DNA of 27,408 nt from an uncultured Bacteroidales bacterium (GTDB lineage Bacteria > Bacteroidota > Bacteroidia > Bacteroidales > P3). Both the position numbers and the translations under genes were made by a program. The DNA is taken from NCBI GenBank assembly GCA_937906975.1, contig CALCUN010000016.1, positions 1 to 27,408 on the forward strand. Direction: 5' to 3'. The notes under the pieces are model-generated. The model searched no databases, was not told where the DNA came from, and was given only the letters and a program-made list of their open reading frames with translations. Of this stretch, positions 8,936 through 18,031 are shown piece by piece; the first letter of the stretch is position 1, and the number at the start of each line of letters is the position of its first letter.

Positions 8936-10779
8936 TACTCTACTGTTACAGATTTTGCTAAATTTCTTGGTTGGTCCACATTTCTTCCCTTCGCAACGGC
9001 AACGTAATAAGACAATAGTTGCAATGGCACAATAGTTAAAAGAGGCGATAGACTCTCTTCTATCACTGGGATTTCTATACAATAATCCGACAACGCCTTT
9101 ATCGCAACATCTCCTTCATTAACGATAGATATAATTCTACCCTTACGAGCTTTTACCTCCTGAACGTTACTTAAAATCTTATCATAATGACCAAATTTAG
9201 GAGCAATAACAACCACTGGCATTTCTTCGTCAATCAAAGCAATAGGTCCGTGTTTCATTTCAGCAGCAGGGTAACCTTCTGCATGAATGTAAGAGATTTC
9301 TTTTAGTTTTAACGCACCTTCTAACGCCACAGGATAGTTATATCCTCTTCCTAGATAGATAAAATTCTTTGCATAGGTAAATACTTTTGATATATTTTCA
9401 ATTTCTTTATCCAACTTTAAGATTTTTTCTACCTTTGGTACAACTTGCAACAATTCTGCAACAATTCGTTTATATTCCCCTTCTTCTATGGTTTTCAATT
9501 CTTTTGCAACAGAAAGAGCTATCATAGTTAAAACCATTACTTGTGTAGTAAAGGCTTTTGTTGAAGCAACTCCTATTTCTGGACCTGCATGAGTATAAGT
9601 TCCTGTATCGGTTGCGCGCGCTATACTTGAGCCCACAACATTGCAAACACCATAAACAAATGCTCCTTGCGACTTTGCCAATTCTATTGCAGCCAATGTA
9701 TCTGCTGTTTCACCTGATTGAGAAATTGCAATCATAATATCATCAGGGAAAATCACAGGATTTCTATATCTAAACTCAGAGGCAACTTCTATTTCCACAG
9801 GAATCTTGCAATAATATTCAAATAAATATTTTCCAATCAAACCCGCATGCCAAGAAGTTCCACAAGCGGAAATCAAAATTCTACGTGCGTTTCTAAATTT
9901 ATCAATGTTATCAATAATTCCACTTAATTTAATATCAAGAACCTCTTTTTGCAATCTACCATTCACGCAAAGATTCAAGGCTTTTGGTTGCTCCATAATT
10001 TCTTTTATCATAAAATATGGATAACCTCCCTTTTCTATTTCACTCAAATCCATATTTATTTTAACGATATTAGGAGTTATTTTAACCTTTGAAAGATTTA
10101 CAATTTGTAATTCTTTACCCTTTTCAATCTTTGCCACTTCTTCATCTCCCACATAAATAACATCCTTTGTGTATTCTATAATTGGAGAAGCGTCAGAGCC
10201 TAAAAAATATTCTCCTTTTCCTACTCCAATTACCAAAGGACTACCTTTTCTTGCAGTAATCAAAACATCAGTATTATTTTTTTCAATAACACCAATCGCA
10301 TACGCACCTACAACTTGCAATAAAGCTTGTTGAACAGCCTCATACAAATCAAGATTATTCTCTTTCTTAACATACTCTATCAATTGTACCAATACCTCTG
10401 TATCAGTTTCACTTTTGAAAGAATATCCTTTTGTTATCAAAAAATCTTTTAAAGATTGATAATTTTCAATGATACCATTGTGAATCAAAGCCAAAGTTTC
10501 GCTTTGAGAATAATGTGGATGGGCATTTTTATCTGAAGGTTCGCCGTGAGTAGCCCAACGAGTGTGTGCAATACCTACGGAGCCTGATATATCTTTTCCT
10601 TCGCAATACTTTTCTAAATTTTCAACTTTGCCTTTTGTCTTAAAGACATTCAACTCTCCTGCATTATTTAGAATCGCTACTCCCGCACTATCATAACCCC
10701 TGTACTCTAAACGATGTAATCCTTTTATCAAAATAGGATACGCATCTTGCGTTCCTATATATCCTACTATGCCACACAT
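8935..10779 (-). CDS. glmS: Glutamine-fructose-6-phosphate aminotransferase (isomerizing)
   Basis: This 614-residue GlmS makes glucosamine-6-phosphate from fructose-6-phosphate and glutamine, the first step towards UDP-GlcNAc for peptidoglycan and lipopolysaccharide. The N-terminal glutaminase starts MCGIVGYIG with the catalytic Cys2, and shows HTRWATHGEP and HNGIIENY. Two SIS domains follow (about 290-430 and 460-600) with SACGTSWHAG, SQSGETADT, ASTKAFTTQ and EISYIHAEGYPAAEMKHGP. The C-terminus DQPRNLAKSVTVE is complete and canonical. The gene is co-transcribed with the DUF4301 gene, with a one-base overlap. No glmS ribozyme is seen: the leader is only about 20 bases long from the predicted promoter. 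Confidence 0.98.
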   Translation of the reverse strand: MCGIVGYIGTQDAYPILIKGLHRLEYRGYDSAGVAILNNAGELNVFKTKGKVENLEKYCEGKDISGSVGIAHTRWATHGEPSDKNAHPHYSQSETLALIHNGIIENYQSLKDFLITKGYSFKSETDTEVLVQLIEYVKKENNLDLYEAVQQALLQVVGAYAIGVIEKNNTDVLITARKGSPLVIGVGKGEYFLGSDASPIIEYTKDVIYVGDEEVAKIEKGKELQIVNLSKVKITPNIVKINMDLSEIEKGGYPYFMIKEIMEQPKALNLCVNGRLQKEVLDIKLSGIIDNIDKFRNARRILISACGTSWHAGLIGKYLFEYYCKIPVEIEVASEFRYRNPVIFPDDIMIAISQSGETADTLAAIELAKSQGAFVYGVCNVVGSSIARATDTGTYTHAGPEIGVASTKAFTTQVMVLTMIALSVAKELKTIEEGEYKRIVAELLQVVPKVEKILKLDKEIENISKVFTYAKNFIYLGRGYNYPVALEGALKLKEISYIHAEGYPAAEMKHGPIALIDEEMPVVVIAPKFGHYDKILSNVQEVKARKGRIISIVNEGDVAIKALSDYCIEIPVIEESLSPLLTIVPLQLLSYYVAVAKGRNVDQPRNLAKSVTVE

Positions 10780-10800
10780 AATTTTATATTTTAATTAATT

Positions 10801-10831
10801 TTTGCAAATGTACATAAAAAGATTATTTTTG
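10801..10831 (+). promoter_or_regulatory. Promoter of the NifX-like gene, interlocked with the glmS promoter
   Basis: On the plus strand TTTG (10801-10804), 19 bases, then TATTTTTG (10824-10831) fits the consensus. Its -33 box abuts the -7 box of glmS, and its -7 box abuts the -33 box of glmS. RNA polymerase could probably occupy only one of the two at a time. Confidence 0.7.
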
Positions 10832-10835
10832 CAAA
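10805..10835 (-). promoter_or_regulatory. glmS promoter (Bacteroidetes -33/-7)
   Basis: On the minus strand TTTG (10832-10835), 19 bases, then TACATTTG (10805-10812) fits the Bacteroidetes consensus exactly. It interlocks with the oppositely oriented promoter of the NifX-like gene. Confidence 0.75.
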
Positions 10836-10861
10836 CTAAATTTTAAAAAATATTAACAAAA

Positions 10862-11212
10862 ATGAAAATAGCTGTACCAACAAGAGAAAACTTTGTAGAT
10901 GACCACTTTGGACATTGTGCTTATTACACTATCTTTGAGATAGAAAACAACGAAATCGTAAATAAAACTACCATGCCTGCACCTATGGGATGTGGGTGCA
11001 AATCTGGCGTTGCTGCAATCTTACAAGCAGAGGGTGTTTGTTTGATGTTAGCAGGTAATATGGGAGAAGGAGCAAAGAATGTTTTGGAATATCACAACAT
11101 AAAAGTGATTAGAGGTTGCTCAGGCTTGATAGAAGATGTTGTAATGGCCTATTTGAATGGACAAATCTCTGATTCTGGCTTGTCTTGTTCGCACCACGAA
11201 TGCCACAACTAA
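10862..11212 (+). CDS. NifX/NifB-C-terminal-like (dinitrogenase FeMo-cofactor) family protein
   Basis: This 116-residue single-domain protein belongs to the DiNase_FeMo-co family. It has the usual MKIAVPT start, the DDHFGHC motif, the glycine-rich loop AGNMGEGAKNVLE and the closing GCSGLIEDVVMAYLNG. Members bind iron-sulfur or iron-molybdenum clusters in nitrogenase assembly, but stand-alone copies are common in anaerobes that fix no nitrogen, and their role is unclear. This one has an extra CGCK in the middle and a Cys/His-rich tail (SCSHHECHN), which suggests metal binding. No nif gene is nearby. It is divergent from glmS and ends at a shared bidirectional terminator. Confidence 0.88.
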   Translation: MKIAVPTRENFVDDHFGHCAYYTIFEIENNEIVNKTTMPAPMGCGCKSGVAAILQAEGVCLMLAGNMGEGAKNVLEYHNIKVIRGCSGLIEDVVMAYLNGQISDSGLSCSHHECHN

Positions 11213-11221
11213 AACCCCTAA

Positions 11222-11263
11222 AAAAAAATCAAAGAAAAAAAATTTTTTTTCTTTGATTTTTTT
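11222..11263. terminator. Bidirectional terminator between convergent genes
   Basis: A perfect palindrome with 21-base arms is built of A and T runs around TCAAAG/CTTTGA. It lies between the stop of the NifX-like gene on the plus strand and the stop of the giant repeat protein on the minus strand. A-runs on one side and T-runs on the other let it terminate in both directions. Confidence 0.8.
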
Positions 11264-11299
11264 AATTTTTTCTTTGCTTTTTTTATTTTTTTCTTAGAC

Positions 11300-14200
11300 T
11301 TAATAAATCACGTTAATTGTTCCCATTATTCTTTCTTTTTTATCAGGTGTATAAACGCTATGATAGATTAAAATGTACGAATATGCTCCCATCGGAACGT
11401 AGTTTCCTTTGTATTTTCCATCCCAAGTTTGCGAGAAATCTTTGGCTGAAAAAACCAAAGTACCATTTCTGTTAAACACATGCAATTCATCTAAAATCAC
11501 TGTTTCGTTTTCTGGATAGGCTTTCCATAAATAATTAGTTCTATCCTGAGGAGTAAACGAATTAGGCACGAAAACAAGCATGTCGCCATATAAGTCAAGA
11601 TTCAATACCACAACACTATCGCAGCCATATTGAGAAATAAGATTTTGAACGTATGTTCCTCTTTCGCTTTCATAGAAATTAAATCTATCAAATGTTTCTC
11701 CTGCTCTGATAAGTTCGGTAATTGTGTCATTATAATTAGGAGCTACGTAAAGATTTAGGTTAATTATACTATCGCAACCATCAAATGTTGTTAGATTTAG
11801 CGTATATGTTCCTGTTCTGTTTTCATTAAATCCATTTTCCGAGTAAGTTTCTCCCTCGCAAACAACAGCTGATATTGTATTGTTATAATATATTTCTTCA
11901 AGCACAAGAGTTATTGTACTATCACAGCCTTTTGAACTTGTGTATTGCACTGTGTATGTTCCGCCTTGCGTTTGTGTGAAATTTTCATCTTGATAAGTAT
12001 CCCCTACACATAATCTTCTGTAAATAGTATCATGATAATTAGGATTGACTCTTAGATGCAATTCCACAATGCTATCACAACCATAAATAGTTGTTAGTTC
12101 TTTTATATAAATTCCCTCACTTCTAAAATTCTCATCATGGAAGAAAAACTCTTCTCCTTCACATATTTCTTCCTCTCTTACTATGTGATAACTATCCCTT
12201 GTTGTAAGATTAAGAACTACCACACTATCACAGCCCATTACAGAAGAAAGAACTTGCGTGTAAACACCCGCTTGAGTTTCATTAAAGCCATGTTGATTAT
12301 ACAGCTCACCCTGACAAATATTTGCATAAATCGTATCGCAATATGTTGGATTTACAGTTAGCATTACGGTTTTTGCACTATCGCAACCTTTATATGTTGG
12401 AATAACATCGCGATATGTTCCGCTTTCCCATGCAACAAGATTATCATATCCCTCTAATCTAAATGTATCTCCTTGACATATATTTGCCTCCACAAGTTTA
12501 TCCCAAGTTTGATTAACAGTCAGATTAAGAACATAAAGACTATCACAACCATGACAAGAAGAATAGCTATTCATCAAATAAGTTCCAGGAGCAGTTAGCC
12601 AAAATCCATGCTCAATGTAAACCTCTCCCTCACAAATCTCTTCATTTAATGGGAAAATATAAGTTGGATAAACAGTAAGGTTAAGAGTTACCACACTATC
12701 ACAGCCCCATATTGATTGAAGGTATTGAGTGTATAATCCAGTTGTGTCAGCATTGAAACCATTTAACGTATATGGAATGTTATCACAAGTTTGTGCATAA
12801 ATAGTATCATTATAATTAGAGTGTACTATTAGGTTTAAAACCACAACACTATCACAACCCCAATAAGATTGCAAGCTATCTACATATATTCCTGTGATAT
12901 TTTCTAAGAAATTGTTTTGATTATAAATTTCTCCTTCGCATATATGAGCGTAAATTGTGTCAATAAAACTAATTGTTTTAAGATTTAGATGTACAATACT
13001 ATCACATCCTTTTTCAGATTGTAGATATTGAGTGTAATAACCTGCTTCCGACACATTAAATCCATTGAGTGTGTAGGTTGAGCCTTTACATATTGAATCT
13101 ACTATTATGGTATCATAAACTGGATTAACGATTAAATTTACCGAAAACAAACTATCGCAACCCTTTACGCTTTGTAGTCTTTGTGTATGCACACCTTGGG
13201 TGTTTACATTAAAGTTATATTCTGTGTAACTTTGTCCTTGACAAATCTCTGCTGTGATTGTGTCATTATAAATAGGGTTTACAATTAAATTTATGCTAAA
13301 TAAACTATCGCAACCATAAACACTCAAACTACGATGTGTGTAAACGCCCTCTTGTGTTTCGTTAAAGCCATATTGAGTGAAAACCTCTCCTTGACAAATC
13401 TCCACATTAACTGTGTCATTATACGTTGGACGGACAACCAAGTCAAGCACCACCGTACTATCTGCACCATGTATTGTGTTTAAATGTTGATAATATGTTC
13501 CAGCTACGCTTTCTGTAAATCCATTTTCCGAATAGGTTTCTCCATTACATATTTCTGCATTGAGGAGTGTTTGAACATTTGGATGGACAACTAAGTTTAA
13601 GATAAATATACTATCACATCCTTTTGCTGTTTGCAAAGTATCGTAATACGTTCCCGAAACATTTAATTGGTGAGAATTAAAATTATAGGTTTGTCCTTCG
13701 AGTATCTCTGCATTTAACACAGTATCGTAAATTGGATTGACTATTAAATTTAACGTAAACAAGCTATCGCAACCATGAATACTTAGACTTTGATGTGTGT
13801 AAACGCCTGTTTGATTTTCATTAAAGCCATTTTGTGCGTAGGTTTCGCCTTGACAAATTTCAACTGTAATGGTATCGTTATATATTGGATTGACTACAAG
13901 ATTTAAAATCACAATACTATCTGCTCCGTGTATGGTTTGAAGATTTTGTTGATAGGTTCCTGTTGCGTTTGCTGTGAAATTATTTTCCAAATACGTTTCT
14001 CCCTCACAGATTGATGCGTTTATTATGGTTTGAACGTTAGGGTGAACAACTAAATCCAAAATAAATGTACTATCACAACCTTTATTTGTTGAAAGAGTAT
14101 CGTAATATATTCCTGTTTGATTTAGGATATGTCCATTAAAATCGTAAGTCTGTCCTTCAAGTATTTCTGCTGATAAATTAGTTGCGTAAGTTGGATTGAC

Positions 14201-16588
14201 AATTAGGTTTAATGTAAACACACTATCGCAACCATGAATACTCATAGCATTATGTACGTAAACGCCCGTTTCGCTTTCGTTAAAATTATAAAGAGTATAG
14301 ACTTCGCCTTGACAGATTTCTGCAGTGATTGTGTCATTATAAATTGGGTTTACAGACAAATTGAGAACCACAACACTATCTGCTCCTGTGTAAGAAGTTA
14401 ATGTGTCGGTATAAGTTCCTGCTTGGGTTAGATTAAATCCGTTTTCATTATAGGTTTCTCCCTCGCAAATTGAGGCGTTTATGGTATTTATTGTATGCAA
14501 ATGCACAAAAAGATTGAGATTTATTGTACTATCGCAACCATATTCGGAGGTAAGCAGATGAGAATAACGACCTGCTTGGGTAAGCGTTTGTTCGAAGAAA
14601 TCACGACTTTGTCCCTCTATTATGGTATCGTAAATTTCAGTTGTATATGTAGGATTTACTGTAAGCACAAGGGTAACTAAACTATCGCAACCCCAAGATG
14701 AAGAAAGATTTTGCGTATTTGTTATTGTGGAGTGTGTATTTGTCATTTGCGAAAGCGGAATAGAGAATCCATTTCTATTATAAGGCGTTCCATAACACGT
14801 AGTATCGTAAATTGTATCTGAATATGTTGGATTTATTACTAACTCTACATTTGAGGTATTACCACAGCCATAATTTGTAAGCAAGGACGATTTTGAGTAA
14901 GTGCCTGCTTGAAAGAGTGTATCAATGATTGTGCGATAGTTTAATGCTCCATTTTCCCCTCTTTCATAACCTGAATATTGCCAAATGTAATAACCGCCTT
15001 GGCAAATGTGTTGTGTGGAGTTTGTTTCTATATTATCTCTTAAATTTATCGTAACTCTAACTACACTGTCGCAACCAAGATAGGTAGAAAGCGTATCGCG
15101 ATGAGTTCCACTTGTAGATATAGCTATATCATTCAAATAATAAATAGAATCTCTACAAAGATTGACAGTTCCAAGATTAGTTGTAGCATTTGGTTTTACA
15201 AAAAGATTTAAGACAGTAATACTATCACAACTAAAATATGAAGTATTTAATTTTGTTTTAGTAATTGTATTAATGGTATTCGACATTTCCCACCGCTTAA
15301 TATCAAAATTATATTCTTGGTAATGCTCGCCATAACAAATAGTATCGTAAATAAATACAGTATCCACAGGATTTACCGTCAAATTTAAGATATGTCGATT
15401 AGTACAACCATGTTCCGTTCTTAAAAGTTCCATATATGTTCCCGTAGAATATAGAGTATCTTTACGATTTTCAGAAGTTCCATTTTCATTATAGCCATTT
15501 ATTGACCACAAATAACGTTCCCCTTCACAAATTGCCGTATCTAACATAGAAAACATCGTATCGTGAAAAATAACACTTACATTTACCAAACTATCACAAC
15601 CTGTATATGACGAACTTGCTCTTTTCGTATAAGAGACATCGGTTGTTGTCAAACGATTTGTACCATTTCCATCAACATAAAAATGTTCTTGGCCAACGCA
15701 TTTATGAATTATTTCATTCCCTACATTAGAAACAACACTTACTATATACACCTCATAAATATCTTCACAGTTTCCACTAGGAAATTCAAAGGTATGCATA
15801 CCTGTATCACTTTCTGTAAAGTTGTAATAAAAGTCATATTCTGGTAAATAAAACGTAGTTTGATAATTATCTTCACCACACAAATACACTATCCTTTCAT
15901 TTAAACTTCCATCTGGGAAAATATTTACAGATAATGAGTCTTTTATTAAGCACCCATCTATATTAATCAGTCTATTTTCATAAGTAATTGTAGTAAAACG
16001 ATTAATTGTATCCACAATTGCAACAATTGAATCGTGATATGGATTATGAAAATAAAATGTATGTTCACCAATGCAAACCGTAGTATCTCTTTGAATCAAA
16101 ATATTACCCTCTATTCCTCTGTAATTATGTATCGCAGTTCTCCAAGTTTCATCAATATTATAAGTTCTATAAGATTCACAATGCACATAGGCTTTTGGAC
16201 TTGTCATACCAACAAAAGAATGTGAAGTTACCGAAGGAGGCGTTAGCGAAGGTGAGATAATATTTAATTCTATCGTTCCATCAAAAGCAAAACCACCTAT
16301 ATACCTAATCATTTCATGCAATTCTATTGTCGTTATCGTTGCATGGTAAAAAGCAGAGTCGCCAATTGCAACAACACTATAAAAAGAATCATCATATTCT
16401 ACCTCATAAGGAATTGCAATTATAGAATCACTATAAGCAATACCATCTATTCTTTTTGTAACCTCGCATTCGTAGTCGTTAATTGTTCTATACTGAATGC
16501 CATCTACGAGAAAATACGTCTGTTGTGAAAAACCCACATAAGACAAAAAAAGAAAAATTAACAGGAATATATATTTAATTCTACCCAT
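11300..16588 (-). CDS. Giant T9SS type-B secreted protein with about 28 Cys-paired repeats
   Basis: The protein has 1,762 residues. Residues 1-22 are a signal peptide (IFLLIFLFLSYVGFSQ). A short BspA-like leucine-rich (LRR_5) segment lies at about 50-125 (VVAIGDSAFYHATITTIEL). From about 165 to 1665 it holds about 28 repeats, typically 51 residues, of the form ICxGExYxxxGF, then GTY, then GCDSVVxLNLxVNP. Most repeats carry one Cys in each half. The last 90 residues (FVPNSFTPQ, VFNRNGTLVF, WDGKYKGNYVPMGAYSYIL) are a CHU_C gliding-motility-type sorting domain, which is the T9SS type-B signal. Secretion to the cell surface is well supported. Function is probably adhesive or structural, with no enzyme domain seen. 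A threefold tandem duplication of a three-repeat block lies inside it (13278-14655). Confidence 0.92.
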   Translation of the reverse strand: MGRIKYIFLLIFLFLSYVGFSQQTYFLVDGIQYRTINDYECEVTKRIDGIAYSDSIIAIPYEVEYDDSFYSVVAIGDSAFYHATITTIELHEMIRYIGGFAFDGTIELNIISPSLTPPSVTSHSFVGMTSPKAYVHCESYRTYNIDETWRTAIHNYRGIEGNILIQRDTTVCIGEHTFYFHNPYHDSIVAIVDTINRFTTITYENRLINIDGCLIKDSLSVNIFPDGSLNERIVYLCGEDNYQTTFYLPEYDFYYNFTESDTGMHTFEFPSGNCEDIYEVYIVSVVSNVGNEIIHKCVGQEHFYVDGNGTNRLTTTDVSYTKRASSSYTGCDSLVNVSVIFHDTMFSMLDTAICEGERYLWSINGYNENGTSENRKDTLYSTGTYMELLRTEHGCTNRHILNLTVNPVDTVFIYDTICYGEHYQEYNFDIKRWEMSNTINTITKTKLNTSYFSCDSITVLNLFVKPNATTNLGTVNLCRDSIYYLNDIAISTSGTHRDTLSTYLGCDSVVRVTINLRDNIETNSTQHICQGGYYIWQYSGYERGENGALNYRTIIDTLFQAGTYSKSSLLTNYGCGNTSNVELVINPTYSDTIYDTTCYGTPYNRNGFSIPLSQMTNTHSTITNTQNLSSSWGCDSLVTLVLTVNPTYTTEIYDTIIEGQSRDFFEQTLTQAGRYSHLLTSEYGCDSTINLNLFVHLHTINTINASICEGETYNENGFNLTQAGTYTDTLTSYTGADSVVVLNLSVNPIYNDTITAEICQGEVYTLYNFNESETGVYVHNAMSIHGCDSVFTLNLIVNPTYATNLSAEILEGQTYDFNGHILNQTGIYYDTLSTNKGCDSTFILDLVVHPNVQTIINASICEGETYLENNFTANATGTYQQNLQTIHGADSIVILNLVVNPIYNDTITVEICQGETYAQNGFNENQTGVYTHQSLSIHGCDSLFTLNLIVNPIYDTVLNAEILEGQTYNFNSHQLNVSGTYYDTLQTAKGCDSIFILNLVVHPNVQTLLNAEICNGETYSENGFTESVAGTYYQHLNTIHGADSTVVLDLVVRPTYNDTVNVEICQGEVFTQYGFNETQEGVYTHRSLSVYGCDSLFSINLIVNPIYNDTITAEICQGQSYTEYNFNVNTQGVHTQRLQSVKGCDSLFSVNLIVNPVYDTIIVDSICKGSTYTLNGFNVSEAGYYTQYLQSEKGCDSIVHLNLKTISFIDTIYAHICEGEIYNQNNFLENITGIYVDSLQSYWGCDSVVVLNLIVHSNYNDTIYAQTCDNIPYTLNGFNADTTGLYTQYLQSIWGCDSVVTLNLTVYPTYIFPLNEEICEGEVYIEHGFWLTAPGTYLMNSYSSCHGCDSLYVLNLTVNQTWDKLVEANICQGDTFRLEGYDNLVAWESGTYRDVIPTYKGCDSAKTVMLTVNPTYCDTIYANICQGELYNQHGFNETQAGVYTQVLSSVMGCDSVVVLNLTTRDSYHIVREEEICEGEEFFFHDENFRSEGIYIKELTTIYGCDSIVELHLRVNPNYHDTIYRRLCVGDTYQDENFTQTQGGTYTVQYTSSKGCDSTITLVLEEIYYNNTISAVVCEGETYSENGFNENRTGTYTLNLTTFDGCDSIINLNLYVAPNYNDTITELIRAGETFDRFNFYESERGTYVQNLISQYGCDSVVVLNLDLYGDMLVFVPNSFTPQDRTNYLWKAYPENETVILDELHVFNRNGTLVFSAKDFSQTWDGKYKGNYVPMGAYSYILIYHSVYTPDKKERIMGTINVIY
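13278..14655 (-). repeat. Three tandem copies of a 153-residue (about 459 bp) three-repeat block
   Basis: Nine of the 51-residue repeats in the giant type-B protein form three successive triplets, starting near 14655, 14196 and 13735. In each triplet repeat 1 has lost its first Cys (IIEGQ or EILEGQ), repeat 2 has lost its second Cys (GADS instead of GCDS), and repeat 3 keeps both. The second and third triplets are very similar; the first is more diverged. This points to block duplication by recombination. Confidence 0.85.
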
Positions 16589-16614
16589 AATTGCTTTAAC
16601 TTATTAATCATCAG

Positions 16615-16646
16615 CAAAGATAAAAAATAATCCCGAAACAAACAAA
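16615..16646 (-). promoter_or_regulatory. Bacteroidetes-type promoter for the giant type-B protein
   Basis: On the minus strand TTTG (16643-16646), 20 bases, then TATCTTTG (16615-16622). It lies 27 bases upstream of the start codon and just past the end of the alkD-like gene. Confidence 0.6.
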
Positions 16647-16652
16647 TAATAT

Positions 16653-17336
16653 TTAATTTACTTGTTTCAATAATTTTAATTCCTGTTTCTGCTCTTTAGT
16701 TATGCGATAACTTTCAAGAGCTTTTTGAATGCTTTTATTATGAACCCAGAGAGGAAGACGATTTTGTTTAAATATTTTAAGAGTGGAATTGTATTGTTTT
16801 GCAAGTGCGGTTGCAAAAAACCAAGATTGCATCATTTTCACATAATAATAATCCGACTTTATCCCACAAACCATTTCCAAATATTCTTCTTTGAAAGTAT
16901 TGTCTTCAAGAAAATATCTCATAAGACTCAAAATGCCAAATCTACACACATATTCTTTTGGAGAGTCAATCCATTTCTTTATGTAAACTAACAATAAATC
17001 TAAATCTTTCTTTAAAACCTTTGGAGAAAGACTATCACACACCGCCCAATTATCAATATATGGCAAGAAAACATCTAATTCTTGCAAACACTCTTTACAA
17101 TCCTTTATCCTTTCTATCAAAAAAGAATGCAAATGATACTCCTCGTAATATTTATGAGGAAGAGATTTCACAAACTCTTTGCTTTCATCTTCCAATGCAA
17201 AGGTTTGAGAAAATTTCCTAAGCAAAGGTATTCTTATTCCTATGATATTTTCTTTGCTTATATTAGGAATTAACTTTGATTGAAAGTCTTTGTAATTCAA
17301 ATCTTGAAGAGAAAACAATCTTTCTTCTATATTCAT
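16653..17336 (-). CDS. DNA alkylation repair protein (AlkD-like HEAT-repeat glycosylase)
   Basis: This 227-residue protein matches the AlkD/DNA alkylation repair family. It is all alpha-helical in character, with the conserved block YIDNWAVCDSLSPK (about 92-105), then EYVCRFGILSLMRYF and YYYVKMMQSWFFATALA, and a C-terminal NKSIQKALESYRIT. The family removes bulky or positively charged alkylated bases such as 3-methyladenine and 7-methylguanine by DNA capture without base flipping. The aromatic and acidic residues of the DNW motif are the expected active-site positions. Length is normal for the family. It lies between the ferritin terminator and the promoter of the giant repeat gene, so it is probably expressed alone. 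Confidence 0.88.
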   Translation of the reverse strand: MNIEERLFSLQDLNYKDFQSKLIPNISKENIIGIRIPLLRKFSQTFALEDESKEFVKSLPHKYYEEYHLHSFLIERIKDCKECLQELDVFLPYIDNWAVCDSLSPKVLKKDLDLLLVYIKKWIDSPKEYVCRFGILSLMRYFLEDNTFKEEYLEMVCGIKSDYYYVKMMQSWFFATALAKQYNSTLKIFKQNRLPLWVHNKSIQKALESYRITKEQKQELKLLKQVN

Positions 17337-17346
17337 TACTCAATGT

Positions 17347-17392
17347 AAAAAATAAAGCGATTTCATTGTGCTTTACTAAATGAAATCGCTTT
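17347..17392 (-). terminator. Rho-independent terminator after ferritin
   Basis: A perfect 14-bp stem (17354-17367 with 17379-17392) and an 11-base loop are followed on the minus strand by TTTATTTTTT. It lies 23 bases past the ferritin stop codon. Confidence 0.88.
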
Positions 17393-17414
17393 TATAACTT
17401 TTGATTACTATGAA

Positions 17415-17927
17415 TTATTCTGCTGTTGCAATTGGAGTGTAAACTCTTGCTGCAAGTTCTTTATCTAATTGATACAAACCATAACCATTGTCGCCAATTA
17501 GTTTTAATTTGTCAATAATATCACGTGCGCTTTCTTCTTCTTCAACTTGTTCGTCAATGAACCATTTCAACATTGATTGAGTTGCATAATCTTTTTCTTC
17601 TGTTGCAATGTAATAAAGTTCGTTTATCAAAGAAGTAACCACTCTTTCGTGTTTTAGAGTTTCTTCAAAAGCATCTAAAATACTTTTCCATTCTATTTGA
17701 ACCTCTTTTATAGGTTTCAATTCTACCTTTCCTCCTCTTGAAAGTACGAAGTTGAAAATCTTCATTGCGTGATCTTGTTCTTCTTTGAATTGAATATTAA
17801 ACCAATTACTTACGCCTGAAAATCCTTTATCAGACATATCTGCTGACATTGAAAGATAAAGATATGCAGACCAAAATTCTGCATTTATTTGTGCATTTAA
17901 TGCTTCTTCTAATCTTTTACTTAACAT
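17415..17927 (-). CDS. ftnA: Ferritin (iron storage)
   Basis: This is a 170-residue non-haem bacterial ferritin of the FtnA type, which oxidises Fe(II) and stores Fe(III) in a 24-subunit shell in the cytoplasm. All the expected ferroxidase ligands are in place: E17 (NAEFWSAYLYLS), E50 and H53 (FKEEQDHA), E94 (KHERVV), Q127 and E130 (DEQVEEE). The four-helix bundle fold is clear, and the length is typical. It has its own strong terminator and diverges from folC across a 104-base gap. I could not identify a clear -33/-7 pair for it or a Fur-type operator. Confidence 0.97.
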   Translation of the reverse strand: MLSKRLEEALNAQINAEFWSAYLYLSMSADMSDKGFSGVSNWFNIQFKEEQDHAMKIFNFVLSRGGKVELKPIKEVQIEWKSILDAFEETLKHERVVTSLINELYYIATEEKDYATQSMLKWFIDEQVEEEESARDIIDKLKLIGDNGYGLYQLDKELAARVYTPIATAE

Positions 17928-17999
17928 AACGATTCTTTGTTTATTTGTTTTTAACTAAGTTTTCTGCTTTATATTAACGTAAAAACTTATTAAAAGTTG

Positions 18000-18007
18000 T
18001 AATTTTG
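18000..18007 (+). promoter_or_regulatory. Probable -7 box of the folC promoter
   Basis: TAATTTTG fits the Bacteroidetes TAnnTTTG box 24 bases before the folC start. No TTTG is found at the expected -33 distance, so the call is tentative. Confidence 0.4.
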
Positions 18008-18031
18008 CAGAGAAAAATAAAGTTTTAGTAT

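Noticed and set aside
8936..9082. A longer N-terminus for the DUF4301 protein.
   Set aside because: The extra 49 codons lie inside glmS in another frame and do not resemble the family N-terminus.
11700..15700. Regularly spaced repeats resembling a CRISPR array.
   Set aside because: They are the codons of the 51-residue protein repeats in one open frame, with period about 153 bases and no conserved spacer-repeat pattern.
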